Assembly: GCA_018061385.1 (NCBI GenBank)
Contig: JAGOUF010000103.1
Coordinates: 1-7,367, forward strand
DNA: 7,367 bases
DNA from: Chitinophagaceae bacterium
Lineage (GTDB): Bacteria > Bacteroidota > Bacteroidia > Chitinophagales > Chitinophagaceae
Direction of reading: 5' to 3'
Within the stretch, counting starts at the first letter, position 1. Every line of letters begins with the position of its first letter. Below, piece after piece: positions 1 through 5,858 of this stretch. The position numbers were made by a program, and so were the translations under genes. The notes under the pieces are model-generated. The model ran no database searches. It saw only the letters and a program-made list of their open reading frames with translations, and was not told the DNA's origin.

Positions 1-1071
1 ACCAATTTTGAAGATTGGGTAAGCAATCAGTTTGGAAAAAGGTTGTTCAACATTTTTTTTAAAACATATACTGAAAAAGTTTGGGGCATTAGTTGCAAAG
101 AAATTTCTGCCGATTGGGCTGCTCAACGCATAAAAGGTTTATCGTTAAGTAGTGCAATACAACATGCTTTTATTAAACCCAATTCTAGCAACAAAGAAGG
201 GATAATAAAAACATTGATTGATTCGTTTCGTTATCCTGCAAAAGGCCCAGGAATGATGTGGGAAGCTTGTAGAGATAAATGTATAAAAATGGGCGTTGAG
301 GTAAAAATGAACCATGCAGTAAATGGTTTAGTTTTTGAAAACCAACAATGGACAATCAATTTCAAAAACCAATCTAACCAAACAGGCTTTGATTATGTTT
401 TATCATCTACAGCAATCAGAGATTTAATACCTACAATTCAACCAACATTGCCAACGAAAGCCATACAAGCTGCACAGGCGTTGAGTTATAGAGATTTTTT
501 AACAGTGGTTTTAATTACAAAAGACAAAGACTCTTTTAACGATAATTGGATTTATATACACGACCCAAGTGTAAAAGTTGGCAGAATTCAAAACTTTAAA
601 AGTTGGAGTCCGTTTATGGTTCCCGATGCTTCAATGGCTTGCTATGGCTTAGAATATTTTTGTTTTGAAGGAGATGGAATGTGGCAAAGCAGCAACGAAA
701 CTTTAATTGAATTGGCTAAAAAAGAAATGCAACAAATTGGGTTAATTGATGCTGCAAATGTGGTTGATGGATATGTGGTAAGGCAACCTAAAGCTTATCC
801 TGTGTACGACCAATTATATAAACAAAACGTTGATGAAGTTAGAATGGCTTTGCAACAGTATGAAGGTTTGTATTTAGTTGGAAGAAATGGAATGCACAAA
901 TACAACAACCAAGATCATAGCATGATGACGGCAATGTTGGCAGCAAAAAATATTATTGCTGGCAATAATTTATACGATGTTTGGAATGTAAATCAAGATG
1001 CCGAATACCATGAAAGTGGTGATAGAGGCTCTAACGAAGGAGGAAGATTAATACCAACCCCAATAAATTAG
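1..1071 (+). CDS. FAD-dependent oxidoreductase, amine-oxidase / UDP-galactopyranose-mutase-like (5' partial)
   Basis: The reading frame is open from base 1 to the TAG at 1069-1071 (356 residues), so the gene starts left of the window. The TTG at 43 is an internal Leu codon, because conserved-looking sequence (FEDWVSNQFGKRLF) precedes it. The N-terminal Rossmann GxGxxG nucleotide-binding loop is not visible and should lie upstream; whole family members are roughly 500 residues. The segment FFKTYTEKVWG (window residues 19-29) and the C-terminal GLYLVGRNGMHKYNNQDHSMMTAM block (about 868-940) are typical of bacterial FAD oxidoreductases related to protoporphyrinogen oxidase and UDP-galactopyranose mutase. 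The C-terminal block would contribute to the FAD site. Such genes often sit near polysaccharide genes, but no such neighbour is visible, so the substrate is unknown. There is no signal peptide in view. The 3' end overlaps the convergent downstream gene by 4 nt. Confidence 0.8.
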   Translation, partial: TNFEDWVSNQFGKRLFNIFFKTYTEKVWGISCKEISADWAAQRIKGLSLSSAIQHAFIKPNSSNKEGIIKTLIDSFRYPAKGPGMMWEACRDKCIKMGVEVKMNHAVNGLVFENQQWTINFKNQSNQTGFDYVLSSTAIRDLIPTIQPTLPTKAIQAAQALSYRDFLTVVLITKDKDSFNDNWIYIHDPSVKVGRIQNFKSWSPFMVPDASMACYGLEYFCFEGDGMWQSSNETLIELAKKEMQQIGLIDAANVVDGYVVRQPKAYPVYDQLYKQNVDEVRMALQQYEGLYLVGRNGMHKYNNQDHSMMTAMLAAKNIIAGNNLYDVWNVNQDAEYHESGDRGSNEGGRLIPTPIN

Positions 1072-1811
1072 TTAGCTATATTTTTTATTAAAGTAATGTT
1101 GTTTACATTGCTAATATCGTACAAGCTAATTCCTGTTTTTACCAAACACACCAATGTATTTCCCAAACAAATTACATCGCTAAACGAGTTGCCTTTAATG
1201 TATTGTTTAATAATTGGTGCATTGCTTTGTTTAATATTTATTATAGCCAATCCACTGTCTTCGCAAGCAACAAATAAGGTACTGTCTTTATAACCAAGTC
1301 CTTTAGGGTTGGGTAATGGCAATGTGTTTAACAAAACCGGGTTTGTAATAGTACCAATTCCATAAGTATATAAAGCATTGGTTGCTGTGCCACAACGAGT
1401 GCCACTTCTTAAAGTAACAAAAGCAAATGTGTCTTTTGCTACAACAGGGTCGCAGGCTCTAACATGCACCGCTTGCGAAAGTTTTACTGGTCTGTCGGGG
1501 TTTGTTAAACTATAAATGTACATTCCTTGTTGTCCTCCCAAAAATAGCTTATCACTATATGGATAAATGGTTTCAATCAGTTGCCCAACTTCAACTTCGC
1601 TAACAAATTGTGGTTGAGATGTGTTGGTAATATTGTAAGTTTTTAATTTGGTATCATCGGCTATATATAAGTAATTATTTACAATGGTAAACCTTGCTAA
1701 AGAACCACCAACACCAACAGTACCAATTGCAGCACTGCTATCTGCCGATTTTTCGCAAGCAACAAATATTGTTACACAAACAATAACAAGGATAAAAAAT
1801 ATTTTTTTCAT
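1068..1811 (-). CDS. LVIVD-repeat lipoprotein
   Basis: A 247-residue exported protein. The N-terminus MKKIFFILVIVCVTIFVAC is a lipoprotein signal peptide with lipobox FVAC and predicted lipidated Cys19, followed by a short Ser/Ala/Gly-rich linker. The rest is a series of about five degenerate repeats of 35-45 residues, near 37-71, 78-115, 116-163, 167-202 and 208-245. Each has a hydrophobic strand, a turn, and a variant of the 'L.I.D..NP..P' pattern (for example YNITNTSQPQ, YSLTNPDRP, YDISNVNNI). This matches LVIVD repeats, which are predicted to form a beta-propeller-like fold. Two cysteines (C120, C140) flank a VAKDTFAFVTLRSGT block that appears conserved in Bacteroidota relatives. No enzymatic residues are apparent and the function is unknown. 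It starts 9 nt after the stop of the upstream minus-strand gene and is almost certainly co-transcribed with it. Confidence 0.8.
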   Translation of the reverse strand: MKKIFFILVIVCVTIFVACEKSADSSAAIGTVGVGGSLARFTIVNNYLYIADDTKLKTYNITNTSQPQFVSEVEVGQLIETIYPYSDKLFLGGQQGMYIYSLTNPDRPVKLSQAVHVRACDPVVAKDTFAFVTLRSGTRCGTATNALYTYGIGTITNPVLLNTLPLPNPKGLGYKDSTLFVACEDSGLAIINIKQSNAPIIKQYIKGNSFSDVICLGNTLVCLVKTGISLYDISNVNNITLIKNIAN

Positions 1812-1820
1812 GTAATAGTT

Positions 1821-2351
1821 TTAAAAGTTATAACAGCCATTGTAGCTCACAGAATCTTTTTCCCAACCAATAACAACACCTTTTTTTAAATCAACACATT
1901 CGTAATAACCATTTTCTGGAGGTACGGGTAAAAAGCCCTTCACTAAAAAAGCATCTTTAATTCTTGATGTTTCAATGGGTTGCTGAATGTTAGAAATATT
2001 AATTACCACCATATCATTAAAACTATTGGTGTATAAGAAGTTATTTTTTATTGAAATTTCATTGCAGCCTAATACTTTAATAAAAGCAAACCTTTGGGCA
2101 TTGGCAGGTATAGAATTATCAATTACATGAATGCCTTCGCCAACTTCGCATTGCAATAAATAATTTTGATACGCATAAATGTTGCCTGCTTTTTTAACTG
2201 TATGTGGCGTATCAATTGTTACTTGTTTTAAACTTAAAGCGTTACTATAAATTGGCTTATATCCCATAACTTTATAGTTTTCGTTGCCCTTATTGGTGCA
2301 ATTTTTACCAGCAACCATAGCCATTGATAAAATAAATATTGCCAATTTCAT
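1821..2351 (-). CDS. Exported LVIVD-repeat protein, partner of the downstream lipoprotein
   Basis: A 176-residue protein with a short N-terminal hydrophobic stretch (residues 3-14) that looks like a signal peptide. Cys18 (AGKNC) is where a lipoprotein cysteine would be expected, but Lys-Asn just before it is a poor lipobox, so lipidation is doubtful. Residues about 54-92 and 94-130 form two LVIVD-like repeats (GEGIHVIDNSIPANAQ and NDMVVINISNIQQP). The C-terminus has a GVVIGWEK motif. As I recall, Bacteroidota relatives join this type of N-terminal half and the type encoded by the next gene (1068-1811) into one protein of about 430 residues. Here they are separate ORFs 9 nt apart, each with its own signal sequence. 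It is the first gene of a two-gene minus-strand operon and is divergent from rpiB across 72 nt. No clear TAnnTTTG promoter was found in that gap. Function unknown. Confidence 0.7.
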   Translation of the reverse strand: MKLAIFILSMAMVAGKNCTNKGNENYKVMGYKPIYSNALSLKQVTIDTPHTVKKAGNIYAYQNYLLQCEVGEGIHVIDNSIPANAQRFAFIKVLGCNEISIKNNFLYTNSFNDMVVINISNIQQPIETSRIKDAFLVKGFLPVPPENGYYECVDLKKGVVIGWEKDSVSYNGCYNF

Positions 2352-2423
2352 ATTGTTAGTTTATTTGCAAGACACTTATTTTATTTTATAGCTGCACAAT
2401 ACATTGTAATCAATTTGTAAAAT

Positions 2424-2882
2424 ATGGAAGAACTTAATTTCAACTTATCAAAACCCATTGCCATTGGATGCGATCATGCAGGGGTTGAGTATAAAGACGC
2501 TACTAAAAAATACTTAGAAGCAAAAGGATTTATAGTTACCGATTTTGGAACAAATGGACCAGCATCGGTAGATTATCCAGATTTTGCACATGCTGTTGCA
2601 ACAAGTGTTGAACAAGACGAAACAGCTTTTGGTATTTTATTTTGTGGCAGTGCAAATGGTGTTTGCATTACTGCCAATAAACACCAAGGTATAAGAGCAG
2701 GGTTAAGCTGGGAAAACGATGTTGCCAAACTAATTCGTAAACATAATAATGCCAATGTTATTTGTATTCCTGCACGTTTTGTTGCATTGCCATTGGCATT
2801 TGAAATGATTGATAACTTTATGAATACAGCGTTTGAAGGTGGTCGTCATGCCAACAGAGTACATAAAATTGCTTGTAGTTAA
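2424..2882 (+). CDS. rpiB: Ribose-5-phosphate isomerase B (RpiB/LacAB family)
   Basis: A 152-residue cytosolic enzyme that interconverts ribose 5-phosphate and ribulose 5-phosphate in the non-oxidative pentose phosphate pathway. Family landmarks are in order: GCDHAG (15-20, Asp17-His18 of the sugar site), DYPDFA (50-55), the catalytic-cysteine loop FCGSANGV (Cys74, the expected proton-transfer base), ANKHQGIRA (84-92), HNNANV (His107, proposed ring-opening residue) and C-terminal FEGGRHANRVHKI (phosphate-binding Arg residues). The length is typical. Ala77 sits where many relatives have Gly in the CGSGNG loop, a mild substitution. The single plausible start is the ATG at 2424, which has an A/T-rich upstream region and no Shine-Dalgarno sequence, as usual in Bacteroidota. 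The peptidase gene follows after 40 nt with no terminator between them, so the two may be co-transcribed. LacA/LacB or allose-phosphate isomerase activity cannot be fully excluded, but a housekeeping RpiB is much more likely. Confidence 0.93.
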   Translation: MEELNFNLSKPIAIGCDHAGVEYKDATKKYLEAKGFIVTDFGTNGPASVDYPDFAHAVATSVEQDETAFGILFCGSANGVCITANKHQGIRAGLSWENDVAKLIRKHNNANVICIPARFVALPLAFEMIDNFMNTAFEGGRHANRVHKIACS

Positions 2883-2922
2883 TTTGTCCAATATCAATTT
2901 TTAAAACAAAAAAAATAGTTGT

Positions 2923-4464
2923 ATGAAAAAGTTTTTCTTCATTCCTTTTTGTTTGGTAACCCTTGCGGTTGCTGCACAAAACAATAAAGATGCAAGCAAA
3001 TTTGCATCTACCATTACTCAAAAAGATTTAAAAGATCAACTAACCATTGTTGCTGCAGACGATATGGAAGGCAGGGAGACAGCAAGTCTAGGGCAAAAAA
3101 AAGCAGCAGCTTATATCGAAGATCAGTTTAAAAAAATTGGCTTAAAACCAGGCAATGGCAATAGTTATCAGCAACTGTATCCTGTATATCAAGATGAACT
3201 TAAAAGTGCTTCATTAAGTTTATACAACATCAATTTCGATGTAAATAAACATTTTACAGCAAACTTATCCAGTAGTGTCAATGGTGGCTGGGCTATAAAA
3301 AATGTTGTGTATGTAGCTTACGGAATGAGTGATAAAGAAAGAGACGATTATAAAGATGTTGATGTAAAAGGTAAGTGGGTAATGTTGTTAGATATTAGCC
3401 CTGCTGATATGGAAAAAGGAGAAAGTTTTATACCCGGGCCTTCTCGTTTTGGATTGAGTGGAAAAATTAGAACTGCTATGCAAAAAGGAGCAGTTGGTGT
3501 GTTGGCCGTTTCAAAAAGTTTTATGAAAGAAAATCAACCTGCACCTTCTACTCTTGGCAACATGTATATGAAAAAAGAAGGTTCAGGATCTGGTGCAAGC
3601 AATGCAATTCCTGTTTTGTCAATTTCATACCAAGCAGCAGCATCTGTATTAACAAAAAATATAACATCATACACAGAGCTTAAAAATCTTCCAATTGGTG
3701 CTTATGCTACCGATGGACAAGTTCGAATTGTAAAAGAAACCAATCAATTAGAAAGCTCTAATGTTATTGGTGTTTTAGAAGGAACTGATAAAAAAGAGGA
3801 GTATGTTGTATTAACTGCACACTACGATCATTTGGGAAAAAGAGGTGATGTGGTTTTTAATGGAGCTGATGATGACGGAAGTGGAACTGTTAGCGTAATT
3901 GAAATGGCTGAAGCGTTTGCCGAAGCAAAGAAAAAAGGAAAAGGACCAAGAAGAACAATTGTTTTTATGACAGTGAGTGGAGAAGAAAAAGGATTGTGGG
4001 GAAGTGAATATTATGGAGATAATCCAATTTATTCCTTAGAAAAAACAACTGTAAACTTAAATACAGATATGGTTGGAAGAATTGATCCATCGTACAAAGG
4101 CGATAGTTTAAATTATGTTTTTGTAATTGGAGAAGATAAATTGAGTAGCGATTTATTAAAAATAACTGATAGTATCAATACTCATTTTAAAATGGAATTG
4201 GATAGAAGATACAACGATCCCAAAGATCCCAATCGTTTTTATTATAGAAGCGATCATTACAATTTTGCTAAAAAAGGGGTGCCTATTATTTTTTACTTTA
4301 ATGGTGTTCATAAAGATTATCATAGAGAAAGCGATACGGTAGAAAAAATTAATTTTGATGTAATGGAAAAAAGAGTTCGTTTAATTTTTACAACAGCTTG
4401 GGTAATGGCCAACAGAGAAAATATGTTGAAGAGAGATTTACCATTGAATATGCCAGGGCGATAA
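2923..4464 (+). CDS. Secreted M28-family zinc metallopeptidase with PA domain
   Basis: A 513-residue protein. The signal peptide (MKKFFFIPFCLVTLAVAA, likely cleaved after Ala18) has no lipobox, so the product is probably periplasmic or secreted. Residues about 120-240 look like a PA (protease-associated) domain inserted before the catalytic core. The M28 two-zinc site is complete: His300 and Asp302 in TAHYDHLG, bridging Asp317 in NGADDDGSG, catalytic Glu354 and zinc ligand Glu355 in SGEEKGLWGSE, Asp382 in NTDMVGR, and His445 in YRSDHYNFAKKGVP. These were assigned by comparison with the ligand spacing of Aeromonas aminopeptidase. The enzyme should be an aminopeptidase or carboxypeptidase-like exopeptidase releasing residues from peptides outside the cytoplasm; the exact specificity cannot be read from sequence. 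The start ATG at 2923 is set by the signal peptide. It lies 40 nt behind rpiB. Confidence 0.9.
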   Translation: MKKFFFIPFCLVTLAVAAQNNKDASKFASTITQKDLKDQLTIVAADDMEGRETASLGQKKAAAYIEDQFKKIGLKPGNGNSYQQLYPVYQDELKSASLSLYNINFDVNKHFTANLSSSVNGGWAIKNVVYVAYGMSDKERDDYKDVDVKGKWVMLLDISPADMEKGESFIPGPSRFGLSGKIRTAMQKGAVGVLAVSKSFMKENQPAPSTLGNMYMKKEGSGSGASNAIPVLSISYQAAASVLTKNITSYTELKNLPIGAYATDGQVRIVKETNQLESSNVIGVLEGTDKKEEYVVLTAHYDHLGKRGDVVFNGADDDGSGTVSVIEMAEAFAEAKKKGKGPRRTIVFMTVSGEEKGLWGSEYYGDNPIYSLEKTTVNLNTDMVGRIDPSYKGDSLNYVFVIGEDKLSSDLLKITDSINTHFKMELDRRYNDPKDPNRFYYRSDHYNFAKKGVPIIFYFNGVHKDYHRESDTVEKINFDVMEKRVRLIFTTAWVMANRENMLKRDLPLNMPGR

Positions 4465-4500
4465 AAAGTAAAATCAACTAACTAACGATAGCTTATTTTT

Positions 4501-4532
4501 TTTTGGTTGAAATACATTTCAATTTACATTCG
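4501..4532 (+). promoter_or_regulatory. Candidate Bacteroidota-type promoter for the asd leader transcript
   Basis: TTTTG at 4501-4505 and TACATTCG at 4525-4532 are separated by 19 nt. This resembles the Bacteroidota sigma-ABfr consensus (TTG near -33 and TAnnTTTG near -7), with one mismatch in the -7 element. An alternative -7, TACATTTC at 4513-4520, also has one mismatch but lacks a good -33. The first choice would start transcription near 4536-4540, almost at the leader ORF start codon. The second would leave a 5' UTR of roughly 15 nt. In such AT-rich DNA, near matches arise by chance. Confidence 0.3.
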
Positions 4533-4539
4533 CAAAACA

Positions 4540-4587
4540 ATGATGAACAATAAACATATTAAGATTACGAAAAAACAGCCTCTTTGA
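4540..4587 (+). CDS. Putative attenuator leader peptide (MMNNKHIKITKKQPL)
   Basis: A 15-codon ORF beginning with a tandem ATG ATG (4540-4545) after an A-rich stretch and ending at TGA 4585-4587. Twelve of its 15 residues are Met, Asn, Lys, Ile or Thr, all derived from aspartate: four Lys (AAA 4552, AAG 4561, AAA-AAA 4570-4575), two Asn, two Met, two Ile and one Thr, so 11 by residue type plus the start Met. The stop codon overlaps the 5' arm of the antiterminator hairpin (from 4586). A ribosome finishing the peptide would therefore cover that arm, while one stalled at the Lys-Lys pair would leave it mostly free. The downstream gene is asd, in the lysine/threonine/methionine pathway. Caution: Lys, Asn and Ile codons are favoured by AT-rich composition alone, and a 15-codon ORF is not improbable by chance. 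The support comes from its position relative to the hairpins. Confidence 0.45.
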   Translation: MMNNKHIKITKKQPL

Positions 4588-4642
4588 GGAAGTTGAGTAA
4601 GCTTTGTATGTACCACATAAAAAAAGTTTAAAAACCTTCCTC
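4579..4642 (+). promoter_or_regulatory. Antiterminator-like nested hairpin with small pre-emptor stem, asd leader
   Basis: GAGGAAG (4586-4592) is exactly complementary to CTTCCTC (4636-4642). Inside that pair, TAAGCTTT (4598-4605) pairs with AAAGTTTA (4623-4630), giving 8 bp with one G-U. Inside that, TATG (4607-4610) pairs with CATA (4616-4619). The three nested helices form one long stem-loop whose 3' arm uses the same CTTCCT bases as the left arm of the terminator at 4631-4662, so the two folds exclude each other. A third small stem, CCTC-TTT-GAGG (4579-4589), would sequester the 5' arm and favour the terminator. The layout matches the segments of amino-acid-biosynthesis attenuators. No folding energies were computed. 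Confidence 0.45.
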
Positions 4643-4662
4643 TAAAACAGGAAGGTTTTTTT
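4631..4662 (+). terminator. Strong Rho-independent terminator, possibly the attenuator of asd
   Basis: AAAACCTTCCT (4631-4641) pairs perfectly with AGGAAGGTTTT (4649-4659) around a 7-nt loop (CTAAAAC), and a run of seven T follows the GC-rich core (4656-4662). The A-run on the left would give it some activity on the opposite strand too. It lies 167 nt after the M28 peptidase stop and about 200 nt before asd. It may simply end the rpiB-peptidase transcript. However, its left arm is shared with the upstream antiterminator pairing, which suggests a regulated terminator for asd. Confidence 0.8.
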
Positions 4663-4735
4663 ATTATTAGAGTTGAGTAAATGGCTTGGTTGGTTTTTAA
4701 AGTTCAACAAAGAACAAAGCGTTGAAAAGTGCGAT

Positions 4736-4761
4736 GCTTCGACTACGCTCAGCACAGGCTG
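4736..4761 (+). repeat. Short Bacteroidota-type intergenic repeat
   Basis: GCTTCGACTACGCTCAGC (4736-4753), followed by ACAGGCTG, resembles the CTTCGACTNCGCTCAG sequences I know as dispersed intergenic repeats in many Bacteroidota genomes. It is visibly more GC-rich than the surrounding non-coding DNA. CAGC (4750-4753) and GCTG (4758-4761) can form a 4-bp hairpin around ACAG. Only one copy is in the window, so its repeat status rests on recalled pattern. Its insertion would explain the unusually long distance between the terminator and asd. Confidence 0.5.
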
Positions 4762-4817
4762 TACAATGTTGAGTAGAAAATAAAAAGCCGGCAACCATAA
4801 ATTATTAATCATAAACC

Positions 4818-4856
4818 CTTTTTGCATAGCAAAAAGAAAAAACAAAAATTGGGGGG
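4818..4856 (+). promoter_or_regulatory. Perfect hairpin and six-G tract at the asd ribosome-binding region
   Basis: CTTTTTGC (4818-4825) and GCAAAAAG (4829-4836) form a perfect 8-bp stem with loop ATA. A run of six G (4851-4856) lies 8 nt before the asd ATG at 4865, a position where a Shine-Dalgarno element would act. An alternative fold pairs CCC-TTTTTG (4816-4824) with CAAAAA-tt-GGG (4843-4853), which would bury the G tract and compete with the first hairpin. Regulation at translation is possible but unproven. Bacteroidota usually do not depend on Shine-Dalgarno pairing. Confidence 0.3.
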
Positions 4857-4864
4857 AAACAAAA

Positions 4865-5854
4865 ATGAAAGTAGCCGTTGTAGGAGCCACTGGCTTAGTA
4901 GGTACAAAAATGTTACAAGTACTTGCACAAAGAAATTTTAATGTAACAGAATTAGTACCTGTTGCAAGCGAAAGAAGTGTGGGCAAAGAAGTAGACTTTA
5001 AAGGAGAAAAATTTACAGTTGTTGGTATGCAAGCTGGCATTGATGCAAAGCCTGCTGTGGCTATTTTTAGTGCTGGTGGTAACACAAGTTTAGAATGGGC
5101 TCCTAAATATGCAGCAGCTGGCATTACAGTAATTGACAATAGTAGTGCATGGCGAATGGATCCTACAAAAAAATTAGTTGTACCAGAAGTAAATGCCAAT
5201 GTGTTAACTGCAGAAGATAAAATTATTGCTAACCCAAATTGTAGTACCATACAAATGGTGGTCGCGTTGCAACCTTTGCATGAAAAATATAAAATTAAGA
5301 GAGTCGTTGTATCAACTTATCAAAGTGTTACTGGTACTGGTAAAGCTGCAGTTGACCAATTGTTCAATGAAAGAAAAGGTGTAGAAGGTGAAATGGCTTA
5401 CAAGTATCAAATAGATTTGAATGTGATACCACAGATAGATGTGTTTTTAGAAAATGGTTACACCAAAGAAGAAATGAAAATGGTGAAAGAAACTTGTAAA
5501 ATTATGCAGGACGATAACATTAAAGTTACTGCAACCACTGTTCGTATTCCTGTTGTTGGTGGCCATAGCGAAAGTGTAAATGTTGAATTTGAAAATGAAT
5601 TTGATTTAGAAGAATTGAAAACATTGTTGAGCAATGCTCCTGGTATTGTATTACAACAAAACGATGCAGAACAATTTTATCCAATGCCTTTGTGGGCTCA
5701 TGAAAAAGATGAAGTTTTTGTTGGAAGATTGCGTAGAGATGAAAGCCAACCTAAAACATTAAACATGTGGGTTGTAAGCGATAATTTACGTAAAGGAGCT
5801 GCTACAAATGCTGTACAAATTGCAGAATATTTAGTAGAAAAAGGATTGCTATAG
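4865..5854 (+). CDS. asd: Aspartate-semialdehyde dehydrogenase
   Basis: A 329-residue cytosolic enzyme that reduces aspartyl-4-phosphate to aspartate semialdehyde with NADPH. This is the branch-point step leading to lysine/diaminopimelate, threonine, methionine and isoleucine. The N-terminal Rossmann motif GATGLVG is at 7-13. SSAWRMD (93-99, Arg97) is a substrate-phosphate-binding region. NPNCST (123-128) carries the nucleophile Cys126. STYQSVTGTGK (150-160) holds Gln153, and RIPVVGGHSE (227-236) holds the catalytic His234. The C-terminal WVVSDNLRKGAATNAVQIAE (302-321) closes the NADP site. The length is normal for the bacterial family and all expected catalytic residues are present. The ATG at 4865 sits at the usual distance before the Rossmann fold. 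It appears monocistronic: an attenuator-like leader lies upstream, and a 106-bp inverted repeat and a convergent gene lie downstream. Confidence 0.96.
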   Translation: MKVAVVGATGLVGTKMLQVLAQRNFNVTELVPVASERSVGKEVDFKGEKFTVVGMQAGIDAKPAVAIFSAGGNTSLEWAPKYAAAGITVIDNSSAWRMDPTKKLVVPEVNANVLTAEDKIIANPNCSTIQMVVALQPLHEKYKIKRVVVSTYQSVTGTGKAAVDQLFNERKGVEGEMAYKYQIDLNVIPQIDVFLENGYTKEEMKMVKETCKIMQDDNIKVTATTVRIPVVGGHSESVNVEFENEFDLEELKTLLSNAPGIVLQQNDAEQFYPMPLWAHEKDEVFVGRLRRDESQPKTLNMWVVSDNLRKGAATNAVQIAEYLVEKGLL

Positions 5855-5858
5855 TTTT

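Larger units (their letters stand above)
4465..4864 (+). other. 400-nt non-coding region upstream of asd
   Basis: This long gap separates the M28 peptidase from asd. In order it holds a candidate promoter (4501-4532), a 15-codon leader ORF (4540-4587), an antiterminator-like nested hairpin (4586-4642), an intrinsic terminator (4631-4662), a short Bacteroidota-type repeat (4736-4761), a perfect 8-bp hairpin (4818-4836) and a six-G tract (4851-4856) before the asd start. The octamer GTTGAGTA occurs three times (4592-4599, 4672-4679, 4768-4775). No tRNA or recognised riboswitch consensus was seen. The long minus-strand ORF crossing this region and asd is a frame shadow. Confidence 0.7.

Noticed and set aside
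43..45. TTG as a start codon for the first gene
   Set aside because: The frame stays open to base 1 and the upstream residues fit the family, so this is an internal Leu in a gene cut by the window edge.
1096..1293. 65-codon plus-strand ORF inside the LVIVD lipoprotein gene
   Set aside because: It lies entirely antisense to a well-supported repeat protein, and its hydrophobic translation follows from the complementary strand.
2396..2407. ACAAT-AC-ATTGT palindrome between the LVIVD operon and rpiB as an operator
   Set aside because: Five-base arms in a 72-nt AT-rich gap are expected by chance, and there is no known regulator or second copy to support it.
4681..4725. Second micro-ORF after the terminator (MAWLVFKVQQRTKR)
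   Set aside because: It has no bias toward a regulatory amino acid, no stop codon placed against a hairpin and no upstream signal. It is compatible with random sequence.
4465..4864. Lysine (L-box) or SAM riboswitch upstream of asd
   Set aside because: I could not find the multi-helix conserved core or consensus bases of either class. The visible structures are simple nested hairpins with a micro-ORF.
4642..5250. Minus-strand ORF of 202 codons across the asd leader and 5' half of asd
   Set aside because: It is antisense to a clear asd gene with intact motifs. Its translation has low-complexity, membrane-like composition as expected of a shadow frame, and no family pattern was recognised.
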